Positions 63,808 through 64,000 of a stretch of 64,000 bases of DNA are shown piece by piece. Below the pieces are notes generated by a model. The model saw nothing but the letters and a program-made list of their open reading frames with translations. It had not been told where the DNA came from and searched no databases. A program made the position numbers and the translations under genes. The DNA is from Sphingobacteriales bacterium (lineage in GTDB: Bacteria; Bacteroidota; Bacteroidia; Chitinophagales; Chitinophagaceae), in the NCBI GenBank assembly GCA_027484425.1, contig JAIXSZ010000064.1:29137-93136 (forward strand), given 5' to 3'. How positions within the stretch are numbered: the first letter of the stretch is position 1; every line of letters starts with the position of its first letter.

Positions 63808-63899
63808 TTGCCGGTTCTTTGCCGGTGGTTTCATGTGTTTTGGCACTTAAGTTGTTGATTATCAATACTATTCGTTTTCGCAGGTTTGTGGTATTTTCT
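63808..63899 (+). repeat. Imperfect direct repeat, copy 2
   Basis: Partner of the repeat at 63561, with the same order of short blocks (TTGCCGGT twice, GGTGGTTTCAT, GTTGATTATCAAT). The copies are 247 bases apart in start position. Possibly a member of a dispersed intergenic family. Confidence 0.7.
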
Positions 63900-63926
63900 G
63901 CTCTGGATTATTCAGACCGTGGGCTC

Positions 63927-63959
63927 TTACTTTTCTTTTTATTTCAAAAAGAAAAGTAA
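63927..63959. repeat. Perfect 14-base inverted repeat, hairpin
   Basis: TTACTTTTCTTTTT (63927-63940) and its exact complement (63946-63959) with a 5-base loop. An AAAAGAAAAG run follows. Such A/T-rich hairpins recur between genes in Bacteroidota as far as I recall. It is 371 bases after the MscS-like stop, too far to be its ordinary terminator. Confidence 0.7.
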
Positions 63960-64000
63960 CAAAAGAAAAGGAAATTTTTTGTCAATCGCTCCGCTGACAA

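Noticed and set aside
63584..63865. 93-residue minus-strand frame across the terminal repeats
   Set aside because: It spans only repeat-bearing, low-complexity sequence and has no recognisable domain.

Overview
The window is a chromosomal segment of an AT-rich Bacteroidota bacterium, most likely from the Chitinophagales/Chitinophagaceae. The evidence is two large cell-surface proteins with type IX secretion (T9SS) C-terminal sorting domains, Bacteroidota-restricted families (DUF4270, GLPGLI, outer-membrane beta-barrel receptors with a carboxypeptidase-regulatory N-terminus), a long Bacteroidota-type Lgt, an SDR-type threonine dehydrogenase, and several promoters of the Bacteroidota form (-33 TTTG, -7 TAnnTTTG). 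I see no tRNA, rRNA, CRISPR array, transposase, integrase or phage gene. Most of the window is core genome with a few accessory genes.

Layout. 1-4.2 kb: the tail of a SAM hydroxide adenosyltransferase, then lpxD, a class D beta-lactamase-like lipoprotein and pyrG on the minus strand. 4.2-7.4 kb: a TlpA-like thioredoxin, a secreted esterase, and a small cluster of an MbnP-like lipoprotein, a two-helix peptide and a CNGKC-motif protein. 7.4-16.5 kb: tamB, an N-acetylglucosamine-kinase-like ATPase, an LpxR-like lipid A deacylase, and an ECF sigma factor overlapping a membrane protein that may be its anti-sigma partner. 16.9-28.2 kb: one 3772-residue T9SS protein with 38 consecutive Ig-like (BIG_2-type) repeats. 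28.9-33.0 kb: the operon of a glycogen-synthase-like protein, DUF4270 and glmS, divergent from panC. 34-39.4 kb: moaA, threonine dehydrogenase, lgt, an NAD(P)-binding protein and gpsA. 39.5-46.7 kb: osmC, a GLPGLI/outer-membrane receptor pair, the nusB-DUF1573-yajC-coaE operon and rpsT. 46.8-52.7 kb: an M1 peptidase, two multi-domain FKBP isomerases, an NrnA-like phosphoesterase and ndk. 52.9-57.4 kb: a second, shorter T9SS protein with seven of the same repeats. 57.8-60.7 kb: a reduced Bat (aerotolerance-type) operon. 61-63.6 kb: a small lipoprotein, a methyltransferase, a PAP2 phosphatase and a short MscS channel. The last 450 bases are non-coding and rich in repeats.

A theme across the window is the cell envelope: lipid A synthesis and editing (lpxD, lpxR-like), UDP-GlcNAc supply (glmS, GlcNAc kinase), lipoprotein maturation (lgt), outer-membrane assembly (tamB, FKBP chaperones), phospholipid supply (gpsA, PAP2) and very large exported surface proteins. 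No complete new defence or mobile system is evident. The best leads are the 38-repeat, cysteine-paired surface protein with its leader hairpin and shorter paralogue, the sigma/membrane-barrel pair, the CNGKC-MbnP cluster, and the start-codon problem at tamB.
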